Part shown: positions 1 to 7,700 of the stretch, piece after piece | Numbering within the stretch: the first letter of the stretch is position 1 | Layout of the letters: each line of letters starts with the position of its first letter | Assembly (NCBI GenBank): GCA_963708205.1 | Contig: OY970196.1 | Location: 2,976,001 to 3,040,000, forward strand | Direction: 5' to 3' | Length of the DNA stretch: 64,000 bases | Origin: CAVYTF01 sp963708205 | GTDB lineage: Bacteria > Bacteroidota > Bacteroidia > Chitinophagales > Chitinophagaceae | Translations under genes and position numbers: made by a program | The notes under the pieces: model-generated | What the model saw: the letters and a program-made list of their open reading frames with translations, nothing else | Database searches by the model: none | What the model was told of the DNA's origin: nothing

Positions 1-1271
1 ACGTTGCCTTTAGATGCAGCAACAGGCGGCGTTTCGGCAATTTCTTTTACAATTTTCTCTGCAATAAAATGACAAGGATTTAATGCATCTGCCAAACGTT
101 GTAAATAATTATTTGAAGATTGTTGTAATGCATTCTTTATTTGAAAAGTAAAGTGCAAACCTTTCGCAACCAGCATTGTTTCACGAGGATTTATTTTCTT
201 CGTTGGAATTTTACTTACCAATCTTTCAATGTCTCCGCATTGTTTGATATAATGTTGAAGTTGTTTTCTAAGTCCAATTTCTTTTATAAAAAACTCCACT
301 GCATCAAGGCGTTCATTTATTTTTCCAATATCTTTCAAAGGCAATACACACCAGCGTTTCAGCAATCTTGCACCCATCGGGCTGATGGTATTATCAAGCA
401 CTTTCAGTAAATTATTTCCGCCATCAATTCCTGTGTTGAGTATCTCTAAATTTCTTATCGTGAATTTATCCATCCACAAAAAATCATCTCTTTCAATTCT
501 TTGAATTGATGTAATGTGCTGCAGGTTTGGATGCTCTGTATCTTTCAAGTAATGCAAAGCCGCGCCGGCCGCAACTATGCCGTTGTGCATGTTTTCAATA
601 CCAAAGCCTTTGAGTGAATTTGTTTGAAATTGTTTGAGTAAAGTTTCGGTTGCAAATGCTGCTTCAAATATCCAGCTTTCTAAAGTGTAAGTATAAAACT
701 TTACACCGAAAGTTTCTTTGAAATGTTTCTGAAAGCTGCGCTGGTAAACAACTTCAGCGGGTTTAAAACTTTGTAATAATTTATCAGCATACTCTTCATT
801 TCCCTCCGCAACAAAAAATTCTCCCGTAGAAATATCTATAAAAGCAATACCAATTTCTTTCTCATTAAAATGAATTGCTGCTAAAAAATTATTGCTTGAA
901 TTATCTAATAATTTATCATTGGTAGCAATGCCGGGCGTTACCATTTCTGTTACGCCGCGCTTCACAACTCCTTTCGCAAGTTTTGGATCTTCCAGTTGAT
1001 CGCAAATCGCAACGCGATAACCAGCCTTCACTAATTTATGCAAATAAGTATCAAGCGCATGATGCGGAAAGCCTGCAAGCTCACTGCTGGAAGCCGCGCC
1101 GTTGTTGCGTTTCGTCAAAGCAATGCCAAGCACGCGCGATGCAGTAATCGCATCTTCACCAAAGGTTTCATAAAAATCTCCCACGCGAAAAAGCAGCACG
1201 GCATCAGGATATTTTTGCTTGATCGTGCGATGCTGCTGCATCATTGGTGTATCAGAAACTGCCTTCGACAT
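1..1271 (-). CDS. mutS: DNA mismatch repair protein MutS, 5' part (runs off the window)
   Basis: This is the N-terminal 423 codons of MutS, the ATPase that recognises mismatches and starts methyl-independent repair. The protein begins MSKAVSDTPMMQQHR. The mismatch-reading Phe-X-Glu motif of MutS1 proteins is present as F33-Y34-E35 in GDFYETFG, followed by the connector and core domains ('SPMGARLLKRW', 'ISPMGAR' region). The ATPase domain lies beyond the window edge. The ATG at 1271 is chosen because the family starts just before the 'MMQQ' segment and because a TATATTTG promoter core ends only about six bases upstream, so the transcript would have almost no leader. No partner gene is visible; the next gene (yfhO-like) is on the same strand but 250 bp upstream. 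Confidence 0.95.
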   Translation of the reverse strand, partial: MSKAVSDTPMMQQHRTIKQKYPDAVLLFRVGDFYETFGEDAITASRVLGIALTKRNNGAASSSELAGFPHHALDTYLHKLVKAGYRVAICDQLEDPKLAKGVVKRGVTEMVTPGIATNDKLLDNSSNNFLAAIHFNEKEIGIAFIDISTGEFFVAEGNEEYADKLLQSFKPAEVVYQRSFQKHFKETFGVKFYTYTLESWIFEAAFATETLLKQFQTNSLKGFGIENMHNGIVAAGAALHYLKDTEHPNLQHITSIQRIERDDFLWMDKFTIRNLEILNTGIDGGNNLLKVLDNTISPMGARLLKRWCVLPLKDIGKINERLDAVEFFIKEIGLRKQLQHYIKQCGDIERLVSKIPTKKINPRETMLVAKGLHFTFQIKNALQQSSNNYLQRLADALNPCHFIAEKIVKEIAETPPVAASKGN

Positions 1272-1276
1272 CGCGG

Positions 1277-1284
1277 CAAATATA
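1277..1284 (-). promoter_or_regulatory. Bacteroidota -7 box of mutS
   Basis: On the minus strand the sequence TATATTTG matches the TANNTTTG core of Bacteroidota sigma-A promoters and sits six bases before the mutS ATG. No good -33 TTTG is seen at the usual spacing. A start site 5-8 bases downstream would make the mRNA leaderless or nearly so. Confidence 0.45.
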
Positions 1285-1399
1285 GCGCAAGCTTATGCGC
1301 ACGTTTATCACGAAAAGTTTTTGGGGAAAAATATTTTATTGCAAAAAAATCAAAACAAAAATTATGGGCTCTCGGCCGCAAAGCCTTGTGCAGCTTCGG

Positions 1400-1476
1400 T
1401 TCCGGCTATCCGCTGCAAGTACGGCACAAACCCGCGCGCAAACCTTCACCGTGCTTTTCGCTTCTATCCCGCAGCC
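1400..1476. repeat. GC-rich dispersed extragenic repeat, copy 1
   Basis: This block is much richer in GC than its surroundings. It shares the order CCGGCTRTnCG, CCAAGT or GCAAGT, CGCGCGC, GCTTTyC and ATCCsGCAGCC with a second block at 4141-4202. The two align over about 65 bases with scattered changes. There is no credible ORF in it. It looks like a REP-type extragenic element; the biological role is unknown. Confidence 0.5.
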
Positions 1477-1520
1477 TTTCATCTAAATAATAAAAATCAT
1501 CAAAAACATTTTTTAAATCT

Positions 1521-4010
1521 TTATACTTTCTTCAAATCATCTTTATTAGCACGAATATTTTGCCATATCGCAAGCAATATAATTATCCATGAAACCACGG
1601 CCGCAGCCATAGCAATCTTTATACTACTATAATAAGAGGCAGGCTTAAACTCAAAACAAATAACATGATTGCCCGCAGGAATTGCCAAACCTCTTAAAGC
1701 ATAATCAGTCTTTATGATGGGTGCTTCTTTATCATCTATATATGCTTTCCATCCGCGATCATAAAACACTTCGCTGAACACTGCAAACTGGTTTGTCTTT
1801 GAGCTGCTTTTATAAGTGATAACATCATTGTCATTTTTTATAAGGCTTATTTGCGCAGTGCTGTCGAATGCCAGAGTAAAAGGAATATCATTTTTATATT
1901 CATTTTCTACAATCGCCTCGTCTTTTGTATTTAATGTATTTAGCGCCTTCATGGTTGCAGCAGCACCTTCTGTGTAGATAATATTTTTCACAAACCATGC
2001 AGGTCCTAAAGCACCGGGATTTATCTCTGCAACCGGCTGGTTATTTTGTCCCGGCGTAATAATATATTTTGTATTAAGCATGTTCAGCACCTGTATATTT
2101 ATCGGTTGCTTTTCAAGCTGATATCTTAATATATCGTCGTAAACACTTAGCCGCGCCGGATTGTAGCCTCCAATAGAATTATGAAAATAAGAAGTTGTAG
2201 ATTCTTCACTGAATGAACCTGTAAGATTTAATACACGATAATAACCTGTATCTCTTAATATCTGCTGATCAGCAGGAGTTGGTGTAAACACTTCATCCGG
2301 ATTATCTATCGGATCCTGAAAATTATCGCTGCTTAAATATCTTCTGCTTTCCGCAAGCAGATCAATTGAACTTAATAAAAGCACCGCAAACAAAGCATAA
2401 ACAGGTTTTATTTTATTTTTCACCAAAAGCCATAAAGCACCGAATGCAAGACCGGCAAAAATTATGGAACGCAGCAAATCACTGCCGAATAAAGACTGGC
2501 GGTCTGCTTTCAAAGCATTGTAAAATGCATTCACATCATCCGTATTCCCTTTCGTCATTTGATTCAAAGAGGATAGCAGCGTAGCATCACCGGCACCTTT
2601 ATAATCAAAGCTTGTGTACAGCAAAGCCAGCACCGCAAAGATGCCGATCATTACATAGCCTGTCTGTTTTAATTTCTTCAGAGCAAATGCCTTATCCGTA
2701 TCATTAAAAATAAATTTCTGCAACGCAAGCATGCCGATGAAAGGGAATAATAACTGCGGAATTACCAGCGCCATTGTAGGCACACGAAACTTATTATACA
2801 TCGGTAAATGATAAAAAAGAAAATCATTGAACGAAGAAAAGTTTTTACCCCAACTCATCAAAATGGCAAGAGCACATGCAGCCACTACCCACCATCTATC
2901 TACAGTCTTTAAATACATCAATCCAAAAACAAAAAGCAAACAAATAACGGCACCGAGATAAACAGGCGCTTCTGTAAAAGGTTGCGCGCCCCAATAAGCA
3001 GAAAAATCTCCTTGAACAAATTGATCTGCCTGGTCTTCGGGAACACCTTTATCTATTGCTACTTTTTCAACATGAGAATCCGTGCCTAACTCAGAACTCG
3101 AGGTTTTTCCACCATAAATATCCGGCACGATCAAAGAGAAAACTTCTGTTGGCGCAAAGCTCCATTGAAAAGCATAATCAATCGGCAAGCCAGGCGTTGT
3201 CGTTGCTTTGTTTGTTGTGGTGTCAATGTTTAATGTTCCATTGCGCATGGTCGCTTTGGAATAATCAAAGGTGGTGGCAATATTCACTATATCATTCGCC
3301 ACGCCAAGCAATGCAGCGCCGCCCAAAATGCAGAGCGAGATGATTAAATGCTTATAATCTTTTTGCTTTATCCACAGTATGCAATACGTAAGTAAAAGGC
3401 AGGCGGTAACAATTAAAAAATAATAGGTTACCTGCGGATGGTTCATGCTTGTGAGCAGCATGATGAATATTATAGACAAAGCTGCGCCCGACCAATATTT
3501 TTTTCTTATCACCAAAAAGAAAGCGCCCAGCGCAAAAGGCATGTAGCCCATGGTGAGCACCTGCGTTTCATGACCAACAGCGATGATTGCCGCGCTGAAA
3601 GATGCAAACGCATACGCAATGCCAGCTGCAATGCCTATGCGATAATCAACCCGCAATACCTGGCTGAGAAAATAAAAGGAGATGCACAGCAAAAAGAAAA
3701 AATCAAAAGGATGCGGAAGAAACAGCGTGAACAAAAAATGCAAATTGCCAAGCGATAAAACATTCGGTGCTTCCATCGCGATCTGGTAAGCAGGCATTCC
3801 TGAGAAAGAACTGTTCGTCCACAACGGAAAGTTCCCGTGCGTTTCTTTGTACTTAAAAGATTGCTGCGCCATTCCTTTCCACTGGTTCACATCACTCTGG
3901 CTCAGCACTTTGCCCTGCAATGCAGGACTGCAATAAATAACCGTGATAAGCAAAAACACCATCACCGCAATAATGTGCGGCACTATATTTTTCCAGGTAA
4001 AGTTTTTCAT
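1521..4010 (-). CDS. YfhO-family large membrane protein (GT-C-like)
   Basis: An 829-residue polytopic inner-membrane protein of the YfhO family, whose members resemble GT-C glycosyltransferases and are linked in Firmicutes to decorating cell-wall polymers. An N-terminal helix (residues 10-28) is followed by a large loop containing 'SQSDVNQWKGMAQQ' and 'WTNSSFSGMPAYQ', typical of the family, then about ten further hydrophobic segments up to residue 570. An extracellular domain of about 220 residues follows, with a final helix and a basic tail. The ATG at 4010 has a promoter with good consensus boxes 20-50 bp upstream. It stands alone on its strand. The acceptor and sugar donor cannot be read from the sequence. 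Confidence 0.85.
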   Translation of the reverse strand: MKNFTWKNIVPHIIAVMVFLLITVIYCSPALQGKVLSQSDVNQWKGMAQQSFKYKETHGNFPLWTNSSFSGMPAYQIAMEAPNVLSLGNLHFLFTLFLPHPFDFFFLLCISFYFLSQVLRVDYRIGIAAGIAYAFASFSAAIIAVGHETQVLTMGYMPFALGAFFLVIRKKYWSGAALSIIFIMLLTSMNHPQVTYYFLIVTACLLLTYCILWIKQKDYKHLIISLCILGGAALLGVANDIVNIATTFDYSKATMRNGTLNIDTTTNKATTTPGLPIDYAFQWSFAPTEVFSLIVPDIYGGKTSSSELGTDSHVEKVAIDKGVPEDQADQFVQGDFSAYWGAQPFTEAPVYLGAVICLLFVFGLMYLKTVDRWWVVAACALAILMSWGKNFSSFNDFLFYHLPMYNKFRVPTMALVIPQLLFPFIGMLALQKFIFNDTDKAFALKKLKQTGYVMIGIFAVLALLYTSFDYKGAGDATLLSSLNQMTKGNTDDVNAFYNALKADRQSLFGSDLLRSIIFAGLAFGALWLLVKNKIKPVYALFAVLLLSSIDLLAESRRYLSSDNFQDPIDNPDEVFTPTPADQQILRDTGYYRVLNLTGSFSEESTTSYFHNSIGGYNPARLSVYDDILRYQLEKQPINIQVLNMLNTKYIITPGQNNQPVAEINPGALGPAWFVKNIIYTEGAAATMKALNTLNTKDEAIVENEYKNDIPFTLAFDSTAQISLIKNDNDVITYKSSSKTNQFAVFSEVFYDRGWKAYIDDKEAPIIKTDYALRGLAIPAGNHVICFEFKPASYYSSIKIAMAAAVVSWIIILLAIWQNIRANKDDLKKV

Positions 4011-4029
4011 GCTGATTTTTTAAGCTGCG

Positions 4030-4060
4030 CAAACCTACGCGAACTGTGCAAAACAACAAA
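4030..4060 (-). promoter_or_regulatory. Consensus Bacteroidota promoter of the yfhO-like gene
   Basis: Reading the minus strand, TTTG (4057-4060) is separated by exactly 19 bases from TAGGTTTG (4030-4037), matching the TTTG-N19-TANNTTTG consensus. It lies 20 bases before the ATG at 4010. It is the best promoter match in the window. Confidence 0.7.
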
Positions 4061-4140
4061 AGATGCTTTGGGCAAAGCAGTTAGTTTTTTCTTAAATAAA
4101 GAATTGGGGCTTTCATCTTCGGTATGTTATTTCAGCAGCA

Positions 4141-4202
4141 GTACCGGCTGTACGTTCCAAGTCCTCGCGCGCTGCGGGCTTTCCACTGCCATCCGGCAGC
4201 CC
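4141..4202. repeat. GC-rich dispersed extragenic repeat, copy 2
   Basis: Second copy of the GC-rich block at 1400-1476. It contains CCGGCTGTACG, CCAAGTCCTCGCGCGC and CCATCCGGCAGCC. It sits directly beside the 21-bp tandem array, in the divergent region between the yfhO-like gene and the agu operon. Confidence 0.5.
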
Positions 4203-4239
4203 GTCGGCAGAAGAATATCTCCGGCACAGCTTAATTCCA

Positions 4240-4491
4240 CGACCACAAACCTCAAATCGGTTACCACGGAAATGAAATCTGTGACCAAAGAATTGAAATC
4301 CGTTGCTACAGATGTGCATCTTTACCCAAAGAAATGAATTTTGTAGCCACAGAAAGACTATTCCGTAAGCACGGAAATGAAATCTGTACCCACAGAAATG
4401 AAATCAGTGGACAGAGCCCCGACGTTTGTATCCACGGAAATTAAATCCGTGACCACGGAAATGGAAACCTTGATCACTTGAATGGCATCCT
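4240..4491. repeat. Tandem array A: 12 degenerate copies of a 21-bp unit
   Basis: The stretch tiles exactly into twelve 21-base units starting at 4240, 4261, 4282 and so on. The best preserved units read roughly as nnACCACGGAAATGAAATC plus two bases. Units at 4261, 4366, 4387, 4429 and 4450 are close to each other, while those at 4303 and 4408 are badly decayed but keep the length, so the period survives. There is no spacer between units, so this is not a CRISPR. Any reading frames through it are by-products of a period divisible by three. Confidence 0.85.
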
Positions 4492-4628
4492 TACTTTGAA
4501 TAATAAATTTTGATGTAATAAAAATTCAATGGCAGAAATTGCGATCTTTCAACTATTATTCTGTTTGTATCCATACTCAGCGAAGCTTGGAATTCACAAT
4601 ATCTAATAAGAAGTTTGTAACTTTATAG

Positions 4629-4745
4629 ATGAAGTCTAAAATGCCTTATAAAAATAACAATAAAAATAAAAACGCGATAACCATTTTCTTATTCGCAATT
4701 GCAGCAGCTGTTATTGCATTCGTTATCTACTACTATAAAAAATAA
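4629..4745 (+). CDS. Small single-pass membrane protein, 38 aa, unrecognised
   Basis: A short ORF starting MKSKMPYKNNNKNK and continuing into one hydrophobic helix (about residues 16-34, IAAAVIAFVIYYY) with a Lys-Lys end. The arrangement of a basic, Asn-rich N-terminus, one helix and a KK tail is common in real small membrane proteins. No family is recognised. It stands alone between array A and the coiled-coil gene on the other strand. The support is composition only, so it may not be translated. Confidence 0.45.
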   Translation: MKSKMPYKNNNKNKNAITIFLFAIAAAVIAFVIYYYKK

Positions 4746-4858
4746 TTCCTGAATAAAAATTGTAAACAATAGTTTTTTATTCTTACTATTTTTTAGTTGT
4801 AATAATCAGCATCACACAGGAAAGATGCATAAAGCGCATTGCTTTTTCTCATCATCAA

Positions 4859-5035
4859 TTATTGACTGGTTCCTTTTTCCAGCTCCTTTATTTTATCTTT
4901 GAGATGGCGTATTTCATCACGAATACTTTTTACTTCATTATAAGTGGCTTTGCGTTTTACTTCTTCATGAAATTTTTCTTCCAGTAAATCTATTATATTT
5001 TGCAGCTGGCTGATATAGTTTATCGTGTCTTCCAT
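4859..5035 (-). CDS. Small coiled-coil protein, 58 aa, unrecognised
   Basis: A 58-codon ORF, MEDTINYISQLQ..., made almost wholly of charged heptad-like sequence (LLEEKFHEEVKRK, IRDEIRHLKDKIKELEK), predicting a single coiled coil. It resembles the small SlyX- or ZapB-like helical proteins in general layout only; no family can be assigned. A purine-rich GAGGAT lies 6-11 bases before the ATG, an unusually clear Shine-Dalgarno for this group. It is transcribed away from the aguB promoter. Confidence 0.6.
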   Translation of the reverse strand: MEDTINYISQLQNIIDLLEEKFHEEVKRKATYNEVKSIRDEIRHLKDKIKELEKGTSQ

Positions 5036-5137
5036 TCGGTTATCCTCATTTGTATAATTTATTTACAAATTTTATGCTTAATATTTAAACAGGTGATTCT
5101 CTTAACTTACGTAAATATTACGCCTCATCTATTATTT

Positions 5138-5173
5138 TTTGCGGAAAAAACTTCACCATAAAGACTATTTTTG
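5138..5173 (+). promoter_or_regulatory. Promoter of the agu operon
   Basis: TATTTTTG at 5166-5173 matches the TANNTTTG core and TTTG lies at 5138-5141, though the 24-base spacing is a little long. The core overlaps the TTG codon at 5171, which argues that translation of aguB starts at the ATG at 5192 and not at 5171. Confidence 0.45.
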
Positions 5174-5191
5174 CGCTGCGAAAACATTACC

Positions 5192-6085
5192 ATGGGCAAA
5201 GTACAGGTTGGTTTGGTGCAAATGAGCTGCGTGGCAGACAAGCAGCAAAATCTCGATAAAGCAATTGAAAAAATAAAAGAAGCATCGCTCAAAGGCGCAC
5301 AGATAGTGTGTTTACAGGAACTCTTTACCTCATTGTATTTCTGTGATGAAGAAAACTACGACAACTTTCAGCTCGCTGAAACTATTCCCGGACCATCAAC
5401 CGAAGCATTAAGCAAGCTCGCAAAAGAACTCAATATCGTTATCATTGCTTCCCTGTTTGAAAAACGTGCGCAGGGTATTTATCACAACACCACTGCAGTA
5501 CTGGATGCAGACGGAAATTATTTGGGAAAATACAGAAAGATGCACATTCCCGATGATCCTTCTTTTTACGAGAAATTTTATTTTACGCCGGGAGATTTGG
5601 GGTATAAAGTTTTCAAAACAAAATATGCAACATTCGGCGTGTTGATCTGCTGGGATCAATGGTATCCCGAAGCCGCAAGAATAACAGCTTTGATGGGAGC
5701 GGAGATATTATTTTATCCCACTGCTATTGGCTGGGCAACGCATCAAAATGAAGAGACGAATAAAGAACAGTTCAATGCATGGCAAACGATCCAACGCAGT
5801 CATGCAGTGGCAAATGGTGTGCATGTCGTAAGCGTGAACCGTGTTGGCTTTGAGCAGAATGGCGCAATGAAGTTTTGGGGCGGCAGCTTTGTCACAAACC
5901 CTTTCGGATCAATTTTATTCAATGCTTCGCATGATAAAGAAGAAGTTGCCGTGGTGGAAATTGATACCGCAGAAACTGATCAATACAGAACGCATTGGCC
6001 ATTTCTCCGCGACAGAAGAATTGACTCTTATGAACCCATTGTGAAACGATTTATAGATGAAGAGTCCGGAGATCGAAGTCAGTAG
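5192..6085 (+). CDS. aguB: N-carbamoylputrescine amidase
   Basis: A nitrilase-superfamily amidase that hydrolyses N-carbamoylputrescine to putrescine, ammonia and CO2, the last step of the agmatine route to putrescine. The Glu-Lys-Cys triad is visible: E43 in IVCLQELF, K116 in YRKMHIPD and C153 in GVLICWDQWYPEAAR. The tail 'RDRRIDSYEPIVKRF' is typical of AguB. Its partner, agmatine deiminase, lies 400 bp downstream, with a foreign-looking four-helix-bundle gene between them. The last residues (ESGDRSQ) are encoded by the left inverted repeat of that insertion, so the native C-terminus was probably replaced. Confidence 0.93.
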   Translation: MGKVQVGLVQMSCVADKQQNLDKAIEKIKEASLKGAQIVCLQELFTSLYFCDEENYDNFQLAETIPGPSTEALSKLAKELNIVIIASLFEKRAQGIYHNTTAVLDADGNYLGKYRKMHIPDDPSFYEKFYFTPGDLGYKVFKTKYATFGVLICWDQWYPEAARITALMGAEILFYPTAIGWATHQNEETNKEQFNAWQTIQRSHAVANGVHVVSVNRVGFEQNGAMKFWGGSFVTNPFGSILFNASHDKEEVAVVEIDTAETDQYRTHWPFLRDRRIDSYEPIVKRFIDEESGDRSQ

Positions 6086-6543
6086 TCGGATGAAGAGGAG
6101 AAAAGGATTTACTCTAATAAAAATAAAATGGCTTTTAAATTTGAGAAATTAATTGTTTGGCAAATGGCAGTCTCACTTAGCAGTACTGTTCATGAAGTGT
6201 CAAAGAAATTTCCGAAAGAAGAGCTTTTTATATTAGTCTCTCAAATAAAAAGAGCGGCAGATTCTGTGGCGCTTAATATTGCAGAAGGCTCAACAAGTCA
6301 GTCCAATCCTGAGTTTAATCGTTTTCTTGGTATTGCACTACGCTCAAATATTGAAGTAGTGAGTTGTATTTTTCTTGCACAAAGAAGAAATATAATAATT
6401 GAAGAAGATTTTACGACAATTTATAAAATGTGCGAAGAATTGCTGATAAAAATAACAGCGCTTCGGAATTCACTTAAATAACTTTTATTGGAGACTAATA
6501 AAACATATTCTCCTTCAGACTTCGGACACCGGACTTCCGACTT
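6064..6543. mobile_element. Putative S23/IVS insertion unit in the agu operon
   Basis: A segment bounded by imperfect inverted repeats: 6064-6100 (GAGTCCGGAGATCGAAGTC and so on) and 6509-6543, whose reverse complement begins AAGTCGGAAGTCCGG. Both arms are built from the GTCsGAAGTC motif. They enclose one gene for a four-helix-bundle protein. The left arm supplies the last codons of aguB and the right arm supplies N-terminal codons of aguA. No transposase is present, so mobility is inferred only from position and repeats. Confidence 0.5.
6128..6481 (+). CDS. Four-helix-bundle protein of the S23/IVS family
   Basis: A 117-residue all-helical protein of the family named after ORFs in the intervening sequences of some bacterial 23S rRNA genes (TIGR02436-type), also related to the Avd accessory protein of diversity-generating retroelements. 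Family hallmarks are 'FEKLIVWQMAVSL' near the start, 'QIKRAADSVALNIAEGS' at about residues 40-57 and 'NRFLGIALRSNIEV'. A nucleic-acid-binding role is suspected for the family but not proven. It sits between aguB and aguA inside inverted repeats and has no metabolic link with them. No reverse transcriptase or rRNA gene is nearby. Confidence 0.88.
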   Translation: MAFKFEKLIVWQMAVSLSSTVHEVSKKFPKEELFILVSQIKRAADSVALNIAEGSTSQSNPEFNRFLGIALRSNIEVVSCIFLAQRRNIIIEEDFTTIYKMCEELLIKITALRNSLK

Positions 6544-7573
6544 ACCAAAACAATTAGGTTATTCTTTTCCTGCTGAGTTTGAAAAACATGAAGCAACATG
6601 GCTAAGCTGGCCCCATAAAGAAGCAAGCTGGCCAGGAAAAATTGATAAGATTTTTCAGCCTTATTGTTTGTTCATTAAATATCTTTCTCAAAGTGAAAAA
6701 GTAAGGATCAATATAAATGATGAAGCTATGAAAGCCTTTGCTGTAAAGCATTTGCAGAAGACGAAAGTGAATTTTCAAAACATTGAATTTTATTTCAATC
6801 GCACAAACGATGCATGGTGCAGAGATCATGGACCTGCATTTTTATTAAACAAAAAAGGAAATAAAAAAGCAATCGTCGACTGGAATTACAATGCCTGGGG
6901 AAATAAATATTCGCCGTATGATTTGGATGATGTGATTCCGACTTTAATAGCAAAAGAATTTGGGCTTCCTGTTTTTTATCCAAACATAATTATGGAAGGC
7001 GGATCTGTAGAATTCAATGGCAGCGGCAGTTTGATGACATCAACTGCATGTTTATTAAATAAAAATCGCAATCCGCATTTGTCGCAAAAACAAATTGAAC
7101 AATACCTTGTCAACTATTATGGCGTAGAACAAATTCTTTGGGTTGATGAAGGAATTGTTGGTGATGATACGGATGGTCACATTGATGATACGGTTCGCTT
7201 TATAAATGAAGACACCATTATCGCCGTTGTGGAAGAAAATAAGCGTGATGAAAATTATGCGTTGCTACAAAGTAATTTGAAACAACTGAAGCAAATGCAT
7301 TTATTAAATGGCAAGCAATTAAATATTGTTGAGTTGCCAATGCCTGATAAAATAGTGTATGAAAACCAACGCCTGCCTGCATCTTACGCAAACTTCTACA
7401 TTTGCAACAGATATGTGATCGTTCCGATTTTTAGAAGTAAAAAAGATGCGAAAGCATTGCAGATCATTCAGGATTGTTTTAAAAATCATGAAGTTATTGG
7501 CATTGATTCTACCGATATTATTTGGGGCTTGGGCAGCTTTCATTGTCTTAGTCAGCAGGAACCTGCATTGTAG
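6488..7573 (+). CDS. aguA: Agmatine deiminase
   Basis: Converts agmatine to N-carbamoylputrescine and ammonia. It belongs to the pentein (guanidine-modifying) fold. Family signatures are 'PAEFEKHEATWLSWPH', 'RDHGPAFL', 'IMEGGSVEFNGSG', 'DDTDGHIDDTVRF' and the catalytic cysteine C353 in GSFHCLSQQEP. Length (361) is usual. The only start before the conserved N-terminus is TTG at 6488; residues 8-18 (SPSDFGHRTSD) are translated from the right inverted repeat of the S23 unit, which is not family sequence. Translation may therefore depend on the inserted DNA. It acts with aguB to make putrescine. Confidence 0.93.
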   Translation: METNKTYSPSDFGHRTSDLPKQLGYSFPAEFEKHEATWLSWPHKEASWPGKIDKIFQPYCLFIKYLSQSEKVRININDEAMKAFAVKHLQKTKVNFQNIEFYFNRTNDAWCRDHGPAFLLNKKGNKKAIVDWNYNAWGNKYSPYDLDDVIPTLIAKEFGLPVFYPNIIMEGGSVEFNGSGSLMTSTACLLNKNRNPHLSQKQIEQYLVNYYGVEQILWVDEGIVGDDTDGHIDDTVRFINEDTIIAVVEENKRDENYALLQSNLKQLKQMHLLNGKQLNIVELPMPDKIVYENQRLPASYANFYICNRYVIVPIFRSKKDAKALQIIQDCFKNHEVIGIDSTDIIWGLGSFHCLSQQEPAL

Positions 7574-7627
7574 TTTTGATGTAATTTGCGCAGAAATTGC
7601 TGAATAGAAATACAAAGCGTACAAGAG

Positions 7628-7638
7628 TGCGACGCAAG
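7628..7638. repeat. Short repeated word, copy 1
   Basis: TGCGACGCAAG occurs here, after aguA, and again at 16051-16061 in the bioF-miaE intergenic region. The flanks are only loosely alike. It may be the remains of a dispersed element or chance. Confidence 0.2.
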
Positions 7639-7700
7639 TAAAGTGTCATAGTTATTCTTCAGCTTAGTTCATAAAAAAAATTGTTCAAATATCTTTACTG

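Noticed and set aside
1038..1632. Plus-strand ORFs over mutS start and the intergenic repeat
   Set aside because: They are antisense to mutS or run through the GC-rich repeat, with poor protein composition.
3837..4337. 166-codon plus ORF over the yfhO-like start and array A
   Set aside because: Antisense to a clear gene and then through the tandem array. The repeated KSVTTEMKSVTKELKS text is the array translated.
4240..4491. CRISPR array
   Set aside because: Arrays A, B and C have directly adjoining units with no unique spacers, and no cas genes are in the window.
6128..6481. Diversity-generating retroelement (Avd-like gene)
   Set aside because: The S23 protein is related to Avd, but no reverse transcriptase, template repeat or variable repeat is nearby.
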